Origin: IMCC26207 sp037141255
GTDB taxonomy: Bacteria > Actinomycetota > Acidimicrobiia > Acidimicrobiales > Microtrichaceae
Reading direction: 5' to 3'
DNA: 6,992 nt
NCBI GenBank assembly: GCA_037141255.1
Contig: JBAXCX010000138.1
Coordinates: 1 to 6,992, forward strand
The notes below the pieces were generated by a model, which saw only the letters and a list, made by a program, of their open reading frames with translations, was not told where the DNA came from and did not search any database. The position numbers and the translations under genes are program-made. This document shows positions 6,663 to 6,992 of this stretch, in pieces; positions within the stretch are counted from its first letter, which is position 1, and every line of letters starts with the position of its first letter.

Positions 6663-6698
6663 GACCTAGGGCTGACTTGGCAGCTGAGGCTCTAGGTC
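6663..6698. terminator. Weak hairpin candidate between convergent gpmA and ParA-like genes
   Basis: GACCTAG (6663-6669) and CTAGGTC (6692-6698) form a perfect 7-bp stem. It can be extended to about 11 pairs with two G-U pairs (RNA in the plus direction), around a loop of about 14 nt. It overlaps the 3' end of the ParA-like gene. No T-run follows on either strand, so it does not fit a classic intrinsic terminator. It may be a poorly defined bidirectional one or chance. Confidence 0.25.
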
Positions 6699-6992
6699 AA
6701 TGCGCTCTTCCACCTCTGCCCACAATCTGCGGTACGCGACTGCGGCCAGATTGTTGGGCGAGGCGAGCACAGCCGGGATCTGTTCCATGCCCATCCGCTC
6801 AACCGAAGAGGAAGAGGGAACCGCAGCGAGAGCAAAGCGACGGTCACCTCGAACCTGAGCTACGAGCTGGCGATGTAGCACTTTGCGCTCATCCAACATC
6901 GAGAGAAACGCCAAAAACGGCAATCCAGGCCGATGGGCGTGGGTGAACTCCTCGAGCTGATCCAAACTTCGTACTGCTAACGGAGCAGGAAT
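6666..6992 (-). CDS. ParA/MinD-like ATPase, C-terminal fragment (5' end beyond window)
   Basis: The frame is open from the right edge to a TAG at 6666-6668, giving 108 residues of a C-terminus; the start and the P-loop domain are outside the window. The fragment begins IPAPLAVRSLDQLEEF, then LPFLAFLSMLDERKVLHRQL (24-43), VPSSSSVERMGMEQIP (58-73) and AYRRLWAEVEER (86-97). This order fits the end of ParA-family P-loop ATPases, which commonly read as IPTPLSVR-type strand, a 'SMVDRRKRLH'-type segment, 'S-VERMG' and a closing 'AY-LW-E' helix; I recognise it from memory, not from a search. Its role (chromosome or plasmid partitioning, or a stand-alone ParA-like regulator) cannot be decided without the N-terminus and neighbours. 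It converges on gpmA with an 18-bp gap. Confidence 0.65.
   Translation of the reverse strand: MPAPLAVRSLDQLEEFTHAHRPGLPFLAFLSMLDERKVLHRQLVAQVRGDRRFALAAVPSSSSVERMGMEQIPAVLASPNNLAAVAYRRLWAEVEERIDLEPQLPSQP

Noticed and set aside
1..6992. Novel defence, mobile or CRISPR-type system
   Set aside because: All coding space is filled by conserved housekeeping or common families; I saw no transposase, integrase, spaced repeats, tRNA or phage-like gene.

Overview
The window is a densely coded piece of an actinobacterial chromosome (Actinomycetota, moderate GC judged by eye, not counted). The lineage call rests on three things. The heat-shock operon has the actinobacterial order dnaK-grpE-dnaJ-hspR, with the MerR-type repressor HspR as last gene. 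The DnaK lacks the extra subdomain IB segment of proteobacterial DnaK. A HAIR-like operator, not a CIRCE element, lies upstream of dnaK. I cannot place it to genus; a free-living aquatic actinobacterium is only a guess.

Layout, left to right. Positions 1-659 (minus) hold a secreted SGNH/GDSL hydrolase cut off by the left edge; its C-terminus is turning into a Pro/Thr-rich 10-residue repeat. Positions 674-4657 (minus, read right to left) are the chaperone operon: dnaK (4657-2795), grpE (2798-2211), dnaJ (2186-1044) and hspR (1051-674). dnaK/grpE overlap by 4 bp and dnaJ/hspR by 8 bp, so the genes are probably co-transcribed and translationally coupled. Positions 4658-4808 are the regulatory region of dnaK, with an 11-bp perfect inverted repeat over a plausible -35/-10 pair. 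Positions 4809-5795 (minus; possibly from 5837) encode a family 2 glycosyltransferase. Positions 5886-6647 (plus) encode the 2,3-bisphosphoglycerate-dependent phosphoglycerate mutase GpmA. Positions 6666-6992 (minus) are the C-terminal part of a ParA/MinD-like ATPase whose 5' end is outside the window.

How it works together: DnaK, DnaJ and GrpE form the Hsp70 folding cycle (ATPase, J-domain co-chaperone, nucleotide exchange factor). HspR, made from the same transcript, is expected to bind the dyad upstream of dnaK with DnaK as co-repressor, giving negative feedback that is released when heat damage titrates DnaK. The glycosyltransferase, GpmA and ParA-like genes look like unrelated neighbours. 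The SGNH gene starts 14 bp after hspR on the same strand and could ride on the heat-shock transcript.

I see no mobile element, CRISPR array, RNA gene or novel multi-gene system. There is no gene-free stretch over 300 bases. The points most worth a second look are the unusually long operator arms and the secreted hydrolase placed directly behind hspR.
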